Origin: Oscillospiraceae bacterium
GTDB taxonomy: Bacteria > Bacillota > Clostridia > Oscillospirales > Oscillospiraceae
NCBI GenBank assembly: GCA_009776905.1
Contig: WRMX01000023.1
Coordinates: forward strand, 341-25,915
Length of the DNA stretch: 25,575 bases
Reading direction: 5' to 3'
Position numbers and translations under genes: made by a program. Shown in pieces: positions 8,818-15,345 of the stretch. The notes below the pieces were generated by a model. It had not been told where the DNA came from and did not search any database. It saw only the letters and a program-made list of their open reading frames with translations. The first letter of the stretch is position 1. Each line of letters begins with the position of its first letter.

Positions 8818-8835
8818 GGGCGGAGCCCTCACGTA
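8818..8835 (-). repeat. dispersed TACGTGAGGGCTC-type repeat unit
   Basis: Read on the minus strand, TACGTGAGGGCTCCGCCC matches the first unit after pnp (TAACGTGAGGGCTCTGCCC) with one missing base and one mismatch. It can fold as GGGC-tcc-GCCC. It lies in the region upstream of the UPF0316 gene. Confidence 0.65.
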
Positions 8836-8869
8836 AGATACATTCTACACAAAGAAAGCGGGAAACTCA

Positions 8870-9385
8870 ATGACTTACGCGTTTATATTTTTTGCAAAAT
8901 TATTAGAGGTAGCAATCGCCACCATAAGGACGGTCCAAACCGCGCGTGGCAACAAGACGGTTGCGAGCATGCTGGCCGCTGTCGAGATCACGATTTGGCT
9001 CATCGTCACGAGCACCGTGCTTCTGCGCATCGCGGAGGATCCTCTGCGCGCTGTGGCATATGGCCTTGCATTCGTCGTAGGGATTTATATGGGCATTGTC
9101 CTGGAGGACAAGCTGGCGCTCGGGCTTGCTCAGATAGAGGTCATCGCGGAGTTCGAGATTGCAAAGCAAATTGCAAAGCAGTTCAGAGACCACGGATACG
9201 GAGTGACGACGTATGATTGCGAGGGACTGGAAGGGAAAAAGCTGGCAATCGTCCTAAAGATCAGAAGGAAGGATGTGCCTTGCACCATCGAAGTCTTGCA
9301 GGAGTATAACGATTTGTTTGTGACAATTACGGACATCAGGAAGCTATCAATCGGCAGCATTGGCAGGCACATGGTGAAGAGGTAG
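8870..9385 (+). CDS. UPF0316 / DUF2179 family membrane protein
   Basis: The 171-aa protein has an N-terminal membrane part of about three helices (residues 1-25, 32-55, 60-80) with the family sequence AKLLEVAIATIRTVQTARGNK, followed by a cytosolic DUF2179-like alpha/beta domain ending in ITDIRKLSIGSIGRHMVKR. The family (YebE of Bacillus is a member) has no established biochemical role; the C-terminal domain is shared with YitT-type proteins. The ribosome binding site is weak (GAAAGCGGGA). No strong promoter is visible upstream. An inverted-repeat element starts 9 bp after its stop. Confidence 0.88.
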   Translation: MTYAFIFFAKLLEVAIATIRTVQTARGNKTVASMLAAVEITIWLIVTSTVLLRIAEDPLRAVAYGLAFVVGIYMGIVLEDKLALGLAQIEVIAEFEIAKQIAKQFRDHGYGVTTYDCEGLEGKKLAIVLKIRRKDVPCTIEVLQEYNDLFVTITDIRKLSIGSIGRHMVKR

Positions 9386-9393
9386 GGTTACAA

Positions 9394-9529
9394 TTCACGC
9401 CCGGTGAGGTGGACGTTTATTTTGCTTCCGACCGCGTAGCAAGGAAGCGTAGCGGCGCGAATATGCGCATGGATGCGCATCTGAGCGATGAGGAAGCAAA
9501 AAAACGTCTGCCGAGCGCAAGGGCGTGAA
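9394..9529. repeat. 136-bp inverted-repeat element (MITE/BIME-like)
   Basis: The left arm (9394-9429) starts TTCACGCCC and ends with ACGTTTATTTTGCTTCC; the right arm (9492-9529) is its near reverse complement, ending GGGCGTGAA. The outer 9 bp are perfect and the inner 16-17 bp differ by one indel. The middle holds two copies of the self-palindrome ATGCGCAT (9463-9470, 9473-9480) and GCGTAGC words also found at the right edge of the window. One frame through it is open (GTG 9409 to TGA 9528, 39 codons) but has no usable ribosome binding site. It fills most of the gap between UPF0316 and the rpsO promoter. Confidence 0.75.
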
Positions 9530-9560
9530 CAGTACTGCGCATTCACGCCTAACATTTTTC

Positions 9561-9589
9561 TTTACAACTGTGAAAAACTGTGTTAATAT
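9561..9589 (+). promoter_or_regulatory. sigma-A promoter of rpsO
   Basis: TTTACA (9561-9566), a 17-bp spacer and TAATAT (9584-9589) form a strong vegetative promoter. Transcription would start near 9596, giving a leader of about 136 nt before rpsO. Confidence 0.75.
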
Positions 9590-9600
9590 GCGATAGTCGC

Positions 9601-9697
9601 CGTCCGCGAGCCGTGTTTCGGGACCACGCCGGCCAACTCCCGGTATCTTTTCCGCCCGATACTCAGCCGCCGGACAAAATGCGTGGCTTTGCCGCGC
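9601..9697 (+). promoter_or_regulatory. structured rpsO leader, candidate S15 autoregulatory element
   Basis: CGTCCG (9601-9606) can pair with CGGAC (9671-9675), enclosing hairpins CGTG/CACG (9612-9628) and GTATC/GATAC (9643-9662): a multi-way junction. A separate hairpin GCGTGGC-TTT-GCCGCGC (9681-9697), with a G-U pair, precedes the start codon region. Bacterial S15 often represses its own mRNA through junctions resembling its 16S site; the assignment here is inferred from position and shape only. Confidence 0.5.
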
Positions 9698-9731
9698 AAC
9701 ACACCATAAAAAGAAAGGAACACCAACTGCA

Positions 9732-9998
9732 ATGATCACAAAGGAGCAAAAAAACACCGTCATTGAAAGCAACCGCACCCATGAAACCGACACGGGTTCG
9801 CCGGAAGTGCAAATCGCGATTCTGACAGAACGCATCAGGCAACTCACGGAGCACCTCAAGGTTCACAAAAAAGACAAGCACAGCGAGCTAGGCCTGCTGA
9901 AAATGGTCGGAAGACGCCGCAACCTTCTTGACTATTTGGCAAAAAAAGACATCGAGCGATACAGGGCGTGTATCGCAAAACTTGGTATCAGGAAGTAA
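9732..9998 (+). CDS. rpsO: 30S ribosomal protein S15
   Basis: S15 binds the central domain of 16S rRNA and helps assemble the platform of the small subunit. The 88-aa protein shows the whole family pattern: HETDTGSPEVQIAILTERIRQLTEHLKVHKKDKHSELGLLKMVGRRRNLLDYLAKKD read in one frame, with the RNA-contacting HxxD...RR..L segment intact. The length is standard. AAAGGAA lies about a dozen bases upstream of the ATG. The gene order rpsO-pnp is widely conserved and is kept here. Confidence 0.98.
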   Translation: MITKEQKNTVIESNRTHETDTGSPEVQIAILTERIRQLTEHLKVHKKDKHSELGLLKMVGRRRNLLDYLAKKDIERYRACIAKLGIRK

Positions 9999-10011
9999 TA
10001 CGGCAATGCCG

Positions 10012-10040
10012 GAGCCGGTCTGCACATATCAGGCCGGCTC
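10012..10040 (+). terminator. hairpin between rpsO and pnp
   Basis: GAGCCGGTCTG (10012-10022) and CAGGCCGGCTC (10030-10040) pair over 11 bp with one G-U, 7-nt loop, followed by TGTTATTG. The run of T is weak, so it may terminate only part of the transcripts or serve as an RNase III processing site, as known between rpsO and pnp in other bacteria. Confidence 0.7.
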
Positions 10041-10098
10041 TGTTATTGAATAAAAATCGGAGCCTTGTCCCATAGCAGTTGAAAATGCCCCCGATCAG

Positions 10099-10132
10099 AC
10101 ACGCATAGCATCCGGACACGCATAGCATCCGG
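10099..10132 (+). repeat. 17-bp perfect tandem duplication
   Basis: ACACGCATAGCATCCGG at 10099-10115 is repeated without spacer at 10116-10132 in the rpsO-pnp gap. No function is apparent. Confidence 0.92.
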
Positions 10133-10235
10133 AATCCGCGTTCAAAGCCACCAACGTGGTGCCCATGGACCCGCGGCAAATCAGAGGCGTTTTCAAGTGC
10201 TAAGAGATAAGCGGCTCCGGGAAGAGGAGTAAAGA

Positions 10236-12365
10236 ATGATAATTAACAAAAGAGAATTCCCGCAAGAAAAAAAGTACACGATTGATTTAGCGGGGCGCCC
10301 ATTGACGCTCGAGACCGGCAAGCTGGCGGAGCTTACCAATGCCTCGATACTCGTTCGGTATGGAGATACCACCGTCCTCGTCGCCGTGACAGCCTCGCCG
10401 AGGCCCCGCGACGGCATCGACTATTTCCCGCTATCCGTAGACTTCGAGGAGAAGCTATACGCAGTCGGCAGGATTCCCGGGGGGTTCCTCCGCCGCGAAG
10501 CCAGGCCGTCTGAACGCGCCGTGCTGGCGGGACGCATGATCGACAGGCCCATGCGCCCGTTATTCCCGGACGACCTCCGCAACGACGTCGTCATTACGTG
10601 CACCATACTCGCCGTAGACCACAACTGTTCCCCGGAGATTGCCGCCATGATCGGCTCGTCCGCCGCCGTTTCGATATCGGACATTCCGTTTGGCGGCCCC
10701 ATCGCAGGCGTCGCGCTCGGATATAAGGACGGCAAGTATCTCATCAACCCGACGACTGCCGAGCGGGAAACATCCGACATGTATTGCACCATCGCATCGA
10801 CTGCGAACAAGGTCGTCATGATCGAGGCCGCAGGCAACGAGATCCCGGACGACGTCATGCTGGAGGGCATCAAGCAAGCCCATGAGGCCATCCAACCGAT
10901 CATCGCGCTCATCAATCGAATGGTCGCGGAGATTGGAAAGCCCAAGTTTGAATATGCAAAGGCAGCGTTTAATGATGAATTGTTCGCGAAACTCGTCGAC
11001 AAGTACCTTGAAGATGTAAGGTTCGCCATGGACACGGACGACAAGAACATCCGCGAAGACCGCTACAACGCGATCGTCGAGCGGATGATCGGCGAATTTG
11101 GCGAAGAGTATCCGGAAATCACCGCCCAGCTCGAAGAAATCACCTACAGGATTCAAAAAAAGGTCGTCAAGGCTTGGCTGATGGAAGGCAAGCGCGTCGA
11201 CGGCAGGGCGATGAACGAAATACGACCGATGGCCGCGGAAGTCGGGGTCATCCCGCTCGTGCACGGCTCGGGTCTTTTCACGCGCGGGCAGACGCAGGTG
11301 CTGTCCATCGCGACGCTCGGCACCGTGTCGAACATGCAGCGGCTGGACACAATTTATGAAGAAGAGTCGAAGCGCTATATGCACCATTATAATTTCCCGT
11401 CGTTTTCGACCGGCGAGGCGCGCGGTTCCCGCTCGACATCGAGGCGCGAATATGGGCATGGCGCCCTCGCGGAAAAAGCGCTCGAGCCTGTCCTGCCGAG
11501 CGTCAACGATTTCCCATATGCGATACGCGTGGTGTCCGAAGTCCTTTCGTCAAACGGCTCGACGTCGCAGGGGTCGATATGCGGATCGACGTTGGCGCTG
11601 ATGGACGCAGGCGTGCCAATATCCGCGCCCGTGGCCGGCATATCATGCGGGCTCATCTCCGATGGAGACGACTGGACGACGTTCATCGACATTCAAGGCG
11701 TCGAGGATTTCCACGGCGAGATGGATTTCAAGGTCGGAGGCACGAAGAAAGGCATCACGGCCATTCAAATGGATCTGAAGAATGACGGGCTTACGTTCCC
11801 GATAATTGAGTCCGCATTCACTATGACGCATGAGGCTCGCATACAAATACTCGATGAGATCATGCTTCCCGTGCTCGCGGGACCGCGCGAGGAGCTTGCG
11901 GCGACGGCGCCGAAGATGATCATGATGAGCATTCATCCCGATAAAATCAGGGAAGTCATCGGATCGGGCGGCAAGGTCATCCAGAAGATCTGCGCGGACA
12001 CAGGCGCGAAGGTCGATATCGAGGACGATGGCAGCATATATATCGCATCAATCGATATCGAAGCATGCCGCGCTGCAAAGAAGATGATAGACGATATCGT
12101 GTTCGTGCCGGAGGTCGGCGGGCTGTACTACGGCAAGGTCGTGCGCATCATCCCCATTGGCGCATTTGTCGAGCTGGTTCCGGGCAAGGATGGGATGGTC
12201 CACATTTCAAAACTGGAGAACCATCGCGTCGACAAGGTCGAGGACGTGCTGCAGGAAGGCGACATGACATGGGTCAAGGTCACGGAGATCGACGACCGCG
12301 GGCGCATCAACCTTTCTAGGAAGGATGCCATCAAAGAACGCCTGCAGCAGGGATACAAAGATTAA
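10236..12365 (+). CDS. pnp: polyribonucleotide nucleotidyltransferase (PNPase)
   Basis: PNPase degrades RNA 3' to 5' by phosphorolysis and can add tails; it is a trimer in the cytoplasm and part of the degradosome. The 709-aa protein has the first RNase PH domain (residues about 10-230, PGGFLRREARPSERAVLAGRMIDRPMRPLFP), an all-alpha linker, the second RNase PH domain (about 320-540, with GRAMNEIRPMAAEVGVIPLVHGSGLFTRGQTQ and FKVGGTKKGITAIQMDLK), a KH domain (IREVIGSGGKVIQKIC, about 570) and an S1 domain (YYGKVVRIIPIGAFVELVPGKDGMVHISKL, about 630-700). Length and motifs are normal. GAGGAG lies 8-13 nt before the ATG. Confidence 0.98.
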   Translation: MIINKREFPQEKKYTIDLAGRPLTLETGKLAELTNASILVRYGDTTVLVAVTASPRPRDGIDYFPLSVDFEEKLYAVGRIPGGFLRREARPSERAVLAGRMIDRPMRPLFPDDLRNDVVITCTILAVDHNCSPEIAAMIGSSAAVSISDIPFGGPIAGVALGYKDGKYLINPTTAERETSDMYCTIASTANKVVMIEAAGNEIPDDVMLEGIKQAHEAIQPIIALINRMVAEIGKPKFEYAKAAFNDELFAKLVDKYLEDVRFAMDTDDKNIREDRYNAIVERMIGEFGEEYPEITAQLEEITYRIQKKVVKAWLMEGKRVDGRAMNEIRPMAAEVGVIPLVHGSGLFTRGQTQVLSIATLGTVSNMQRLDTIYEEESKRYMHHYNFPSFSTGEARGSRSTSRREYGHGALAEKALEPVLPSVNDFPYAIRVVSEVLSSNGSTSQGSICGSTLALMDAGVPISAPVAGISCGLISDGDDWTTFIDIQGVEDFHGEMDFKVGGTKKGITAIQMDLKNDGLTFPIIESAFTMTHEARIQILDEIMLPVLAGPREELAATAPKMIMMSIHPDKIREVIGSGGKVIQKICADTGAKVDIEDDGSIYIASIDIEACRAAKKMIDDIVFVPEVGGLYYGKVVRIIPIGAFVELVPGKDGMVHISKLENHRVDKVEDVLQEGDMTWVKVTEIDDRGRINLSRKDAIKERLQQGYKD

Positions 12366-12417
12366 CGTGAGGGCTCTGCCCTAACGTGGGGGCTCGCCCT
12401 AACATGGGGGTCCGCCC
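12363..12417 (+). repeat. three tandem TAACGTGGGGGCTC-type units after pnp
   Basis: TAACGTGAGGGCTCTGCCC (12363-12381), TAACGTGGGGGCTCGCCC (12382-12399) and TAACATGGGGGTCCGCCC (12400-12417) are imperfect tandem units of 18-19 bp. The first begins on the pnp stop codon. Each can fold a small GGGC/GCCC hairpin. Related units occur on the minus strand near 8818 and 17135. Confidence 0.85.
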
Positions 12418-12429
12418 TATAACAAACGC

Positions 12430-12453
12430 AGGAGCCGGGAAAACCCGGCTCCT
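12430..12453. terminator. terminator of pnp (possibly also of degV)
   Basis: AGGAGCCGGG (12430-12439), loop AAAA and CCCGGCTCCT (12444-12453) form a perfect 10-bp GC-rich stem followed by ATATTGTTGT. It lies between convergent pnp and the DegV gene and could serve both. Confidence 0.8.
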
Positions 12454-12459
12454 ATATTG

Positions 12460-12480
12460 TTGTCACTTGGTTGTCACTTG
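12460..12480 (-). repeat. 10-bp direct repeat at the 3' end of the DegV gene
   Basis: TTGTCACTTG occurs twice in close tandem (about 12460-12469 and 12471-12480). The second copy carries the DegV stop codon (TCA at 12474-12476 on the plus strand), so the first is a duplicate of the gene's end. Confidence 0.7.
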
Positions 12481-13385
12481 CTGTAGAACTTGCGTTCGTA
12501 TTCGATGCGGGACATGTCCGCCTCGAAGAACATCGCAATCGTCCCGGGACCCGTGTGGGCGCCGATTACGGGGCCCATCATAGTGATGACGACTTCTCTG
12601 ACGCTGACAGCCGATTTGACAAGCGTTGCGACTTTTCTCGCGTCTTCCTCGCAGTTGCTGTGGCAGATTATGACGGTGTCGAGCTTCGTGCCATTGTTCA
12701 GGCTGCGCTTCATTTGGCCGACAAGCCTTTCGAGAGCGCCGTTGCGCCCGCGCGCTTTGTCCTTTAGCTTGAGCGTCCCGTCTGGCGCGACGTTCAAAAG
12801 CGGCTTGATGCCGATGATCCTCCCCGCGACTGCAGACACTTTTCCAAGCCGGCCGCCCCTGTGCAGGAACATGAGGTCGTCCACTGTGAATAGCGAGATG
12901 CAGCTCTGCTTCTTTTCATCGAGCCATGTGACAGTTTCCGCCAGGCCGAGTCCTTCATCGCGCTTTTTGACGGCAAGGGTCGTTAATAATCCTATACCCC
13001 CGCAGGCATTCGCGCTGTCCACTGTGAAAATCTTGCAGTCGGGATATTTCCTTTTCACCTCGTCCAACGCAATGCGCGAGTTTTGAAATGTCCCGGAAAG
13101 GCCGCTGCTCAACGTGATGACAAGCAGCTCCTCGCCGCGCTCGGCATATTCAGTGAAGACATCGACATATGTCTCCGGGTTGATCAAGGCCGTCCCGGCC
13201 ATGCTGCCGTTTGCAAGAGCCGTGTAGAACGCAACGGCGGATATCTCCTGCCAACGCCCGCTGCTGTGCTGCACGCCGTCCAGGTTGAAGGAAATGGGAA
13301 TCGTTTTGATGCCATGCGCGTCAATGTATTCGTCAGGAAGGTCGCAACCGGTGTCGACCATAATGGAGAAAGGGTTCATAGGCAA
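12474..13385 (-). CDS. DegV family fatty-acid-binding protein
   Basis: DegV/FakB proteins hold a fatty acid and present it to a fatty acid kinase (FakA) in Firmicutes. The 303-aa product has the family start FSIMVDTGCDLPDEYID, the lipid-contact loop ITLSSGLSGTFQNSRIA (about residue 92), VDSANACGGIGLL, and FLHRGGRLGKVSAVAGRIIGIKPLL (about 170-195), then the C-terminal domain with HTGPGTIAMFF. The upstream start is TTG at 13385 with GAGAGG 5 nt before it; an ATG at 13379 is the alternative and costs two residues. It lies 73 bp behind thrS on the same strand and may share its transcript. No FakA is in the window. Confidence 0.93.
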   Translation of the reverse strand: MPMNPFSIMVDTGCDLPDEYIDAHGIKTIPISFNLDGVQHSSGRWQEISAVAFYTALANGSMAGTALINPETYVDVFTEYAERGEELLVITLSSGLSGTFQNSRIALDEVKRKYPDCKIFTVDSANACGGIGLLTTLAVKKRDEGLGLAETVTWLDEKKQSCISLFTVDDLMFLHRGGRLGKVSAVAGRIIGIKPLLNVAPDGTLKLKDKARGRNGALERLVGQMKRSLNNGTKLDTVIICHSNCEEDARKVATLVKSAVSVREVVITMMGPVIGAHTGPGTIAMFFEADMSRIEYERKFYSK

Positions 13386-13415
13386 ATTTACCTCTCACAG
13401 AGTTATATATCGCTC

Positions 13416-13442
13416 ATAATAATATCCCAAAAGTATTATTAT
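13416..13442. other. AT-rich inverted repeat between thrS and the DegV gene
   Basis: ATAATAATA (13416-13424), a 9-nt loop and TATTATTAT (13434-13442) form a perfect 9-bp A/T stem. It could be a weak terminator for thrS or overlap a promoter for the DegV gene: on the minus strand TTGGGA, 17 bp, TATAAC is present at 13430-13402, although that -10 box is very near the ribosome binding site. Confidence 0.4.
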
Positions 13443-13458
13443 GACATATTACATGCTG

Positions 13459-15201
13459 CTATGGCGCGGTTTCTGCCGCGAGCAGCGCAAGCAAGCCATT
13501 CATGTCCATCGTCCCGATGTCGCCTTCGGCGCGCTTGCGGACGGTGATTGTGCCGGCATCGGCCTCTTTATCGCCCAATACGAGCATATACGGAATTTTC
13601 TGCAGTTGGGCCTCGCGGATCTTATACCCGATCTTTTCGCTGCGAAAATCAGTCTCGACGCGGAAGCCCTTTAAAATGAGCTCATCGGCGATGCTCCGCG
13701 CATAATCGCGCGAGCGGTCGGTGATAGGCAAGACGGCCACTTGCACCGGGGCGAGCCACAGAGGGAAGGCTCCGGCATAATGCTCCGTGAGGATGCCGAT
13801 GAACCGCTCCAAGGAGCCGAAAACCGTGCGGTGGATCATGACGGGGCGGTGCTTCTCGCCATCGGCACCGATGTATTCAAGCTCGAAGCGCTCAGGCATC
13901 TGGAAATCGAGCTGCAGCGTCGCGCATTGCCAGGTGCGCCCAATGCAGTCGACCAGATGGAAATCGATCTTCGGGCCGTAGAACGCGCCATCTCCCGGAT
14001 TGATGCGGTAGCTTATATTCTTCTCAATCAGCACGCCTTCCAAAGCGTCCTCCGCAGCGTTCCATGTCTCGATCTCGCCCATGAATTTATCGGGGCGGGT
14101 GGACAGCTCGACGCGGTATTCAAAGCCGAATACCTTATAAATCTTGTCTATGAGGTCGATGACGCCCGCGATTTCATCATGCACCTGGTCCGGAGTCATA
14201 TATAGGTGGGCATCGTCTTGCGTGAAGCAGCGCACGCGCATTAAGCCGTGCAATGTGCCGGAAAGCTCGTGCCGGTGCACGATGCCGAGCTCCGCCATTC
14301 GGACGGGCAGCTCGCGGTAGCTCCACATCTTGCGCTTGTAGGTCAGCATACCGCCCGGGCAGTTCATGGGCTTGATGGCATAATCGCCCTCATCGATTTT
14401 TGTGAAGTACATATTGTTGATGAAATGGTCCCAATGCCCGGAACGATGCCAAAGCTCCTCGTTCAAAATCAATGGGGTGCTGATTTCTTCATAGCCCGCC
14501 AGCTTATGCTCGTTGCGCCAAAATGCAAGGAGCTCGTTGCGGAGAGTCATCCCTTTGGGGAAGAAGAACGGGAAGCCGGGACCCTCGTCATATAGCGCGA
14601 ACAAATCGAGCTCGCGGCCTATCTTGCGATGGTCGCGCAGCTTTGCCTCTTCAAGCCTTTTGATGTGTGCATCGAGTTCGTCCTTGCTCGGGAAGCATGT
14701 CCCATATACCCTTTGCAGCATTTTTCCCGTGGCATCTCCGCGCCAATAAGCGCCCGTGCAGCTTGTGAGCTTGAACGCATTGGCTTTGATCCTGGCCGTC
14801 GAATCCACATGGGGGCCGGCGCAAAGGTCGGTGAAGTCGCCTTGCTTATAAAAGCTGATGACAGCGTCGATTGGCAGGTCGCGTATCAATTCGACTTTGT
14901 AGGGTTCTTCTTTGTCTTGCATCAGCTTGATCGCGTCTTCGCGTCCCAGCTCATAGCGTTCGAGCGGCAGCTTTTCTTTGATGATTTTCCGCATCTCGGT
15001 TTCCAGCTGCTCCAAGGTATCCGGCGTAAATGGCTCCGGTGCGTCGAAGTCGTAGTAGAAGCCGTCGTCTATCGACGGGCCTATTGCAAGTTTGACGTCA
15101 GGGAAAAGCCGCTTGACCGCCTGCGCAAGGATATGCGACGTGGTGTGGCGGTAGGCGTCTTTGTATTCTTTGTTTTCAAATGTATATATGTTATCTGGCA
15201 T
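13459..15201 (-). CDS. thrS: threonine--tRNA ligase, form lacking the TGS domain
   Basis: ThrRS charges tRNA-Thr with threonine and edits mischarged serine. The chosen start is ATG 15201 (MPDNIYTFENKEY), since GGGAG stands 9 nt before it; the upstream ATG at 15210 touches that ribosome binding site. The 580-aa product begins directly at the editing domain (HTTSHILAQAVKRLFPD, about residue 19) and so lacks the 60-residue TGS domain of the common 640-aa enzyme. The class II core is complete: motif 2 region RHELSGTLHGLMRVRCFTQDDAH, zinc ligands in MNCPGG, RHE and MIHRTVFGSLER, and the anticodon-binding domain from about residue 480. No T-box leader is present upstream. Confidence 0.95.
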   Translation of the reverse strand: MPDNIYTFENKEYKDAYRHTTSHILAQAVKRLFPDVKLAIGPSIDDGFYYDFDAPEPFTPDTLEQLETEMRKIIKEKLPLERYELGREDAIKLMQDKEEPYKVELIRDLPIDAVISFYKQGDFTDLCAGPHVDSTARIKANAFKLTSCTGAYWRGDATGKMLQRVYGTCFPSKDELDAHIKRLEEAKLRDHRKIGRELDLFALYDEGPGFPFFFPKGMTLRNELLAFWRNEHKLAGYEEISTPLILNEELWHRSGHWDHFINNMYFTKIDEGDYAIKPMNCPGGMLTYKRKMWSYRELPVRMAELGIVHRHELSGTLHGLMRVRCFTQDDAHLYMTPDQVHDEIAGVIDLIDKIYKVFGFEYRVELSTRPDKFMGEIETWNAAEDALEGVLIEKNISYRINPGDGAFYGPKIDFHLVDCIGRTWQCATLQLDFQMPERFELEYIGADGEKHRPVMIHRTVFGSLERFIGILTEHYAGAFPLWLAPVQVAVLPITDRSRDYARSIADELILKGFRVETDFRSEKIGYKIREAQLQKIPYMLVLGDKEADAGTITVRKRAEGDIGTMDMNGLLALLAAETAP

Positions 15202-15226
15202 TATTATCATCTCCCGGTATTTTTGG

Positions 15227-15255
15227 AGATTATCACGATTGCGTCATATTGTCAA
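15227..15255 (-). promoter_or_regulatory. putative promoter of thrS
   Basis: On the minus strand TTGACA (15255-15250) is perfect. The -10 box is either TAATCT at 17 bp (15232-15227) or GATAAT at 15 bp (15234-15229). Transcription would start near 15220, giving a leader of only about 20 nt. Confidence 0.6.
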
Positions 15256-15286
15256 GTTTTTGATTATTGGCAGACCAAAACATAGG

Positions 15287-15315
15287 TTGAAGAATGTGGA
15301 GAAATATGTTATGCT
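15287..15315 (+). promoter_or_regulatory. putative promoter of the acyl-CoA ligase gene
   Basis: TTGAAG (15287-15292), 17 bp and TATGCT (15310-15315) make a plausible sigma-A promoter, starting near 15322, ahead of an AAAAGGAAA ribosome binding site at about 15329-15337. It diverges from the thrS promoter. Confidence 0.5.
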
Positions 15316-15345
15316 TCGGGAAACGATGAAAAGGAAACTTTCCAA

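Noticed and set aside
8626..9216. 196-codon plus-strand ORF overlapping UPF0316 in another frame
   Set aside because: It crosses the start of the GNAT gene and reads UPF0316 out of frame; composition looks random.
9409..9528. 39-codon ORF inside the inverted-repeat element as a gene
   Set aside because: No usable ribosome binding site, and the sequence is constrained by the palindrome.
15202..15345. T-box leader for thrS
   Set aside because: No GGTGG-type antiterminator motif or terminator is visible and the promoter lies close to the gene.
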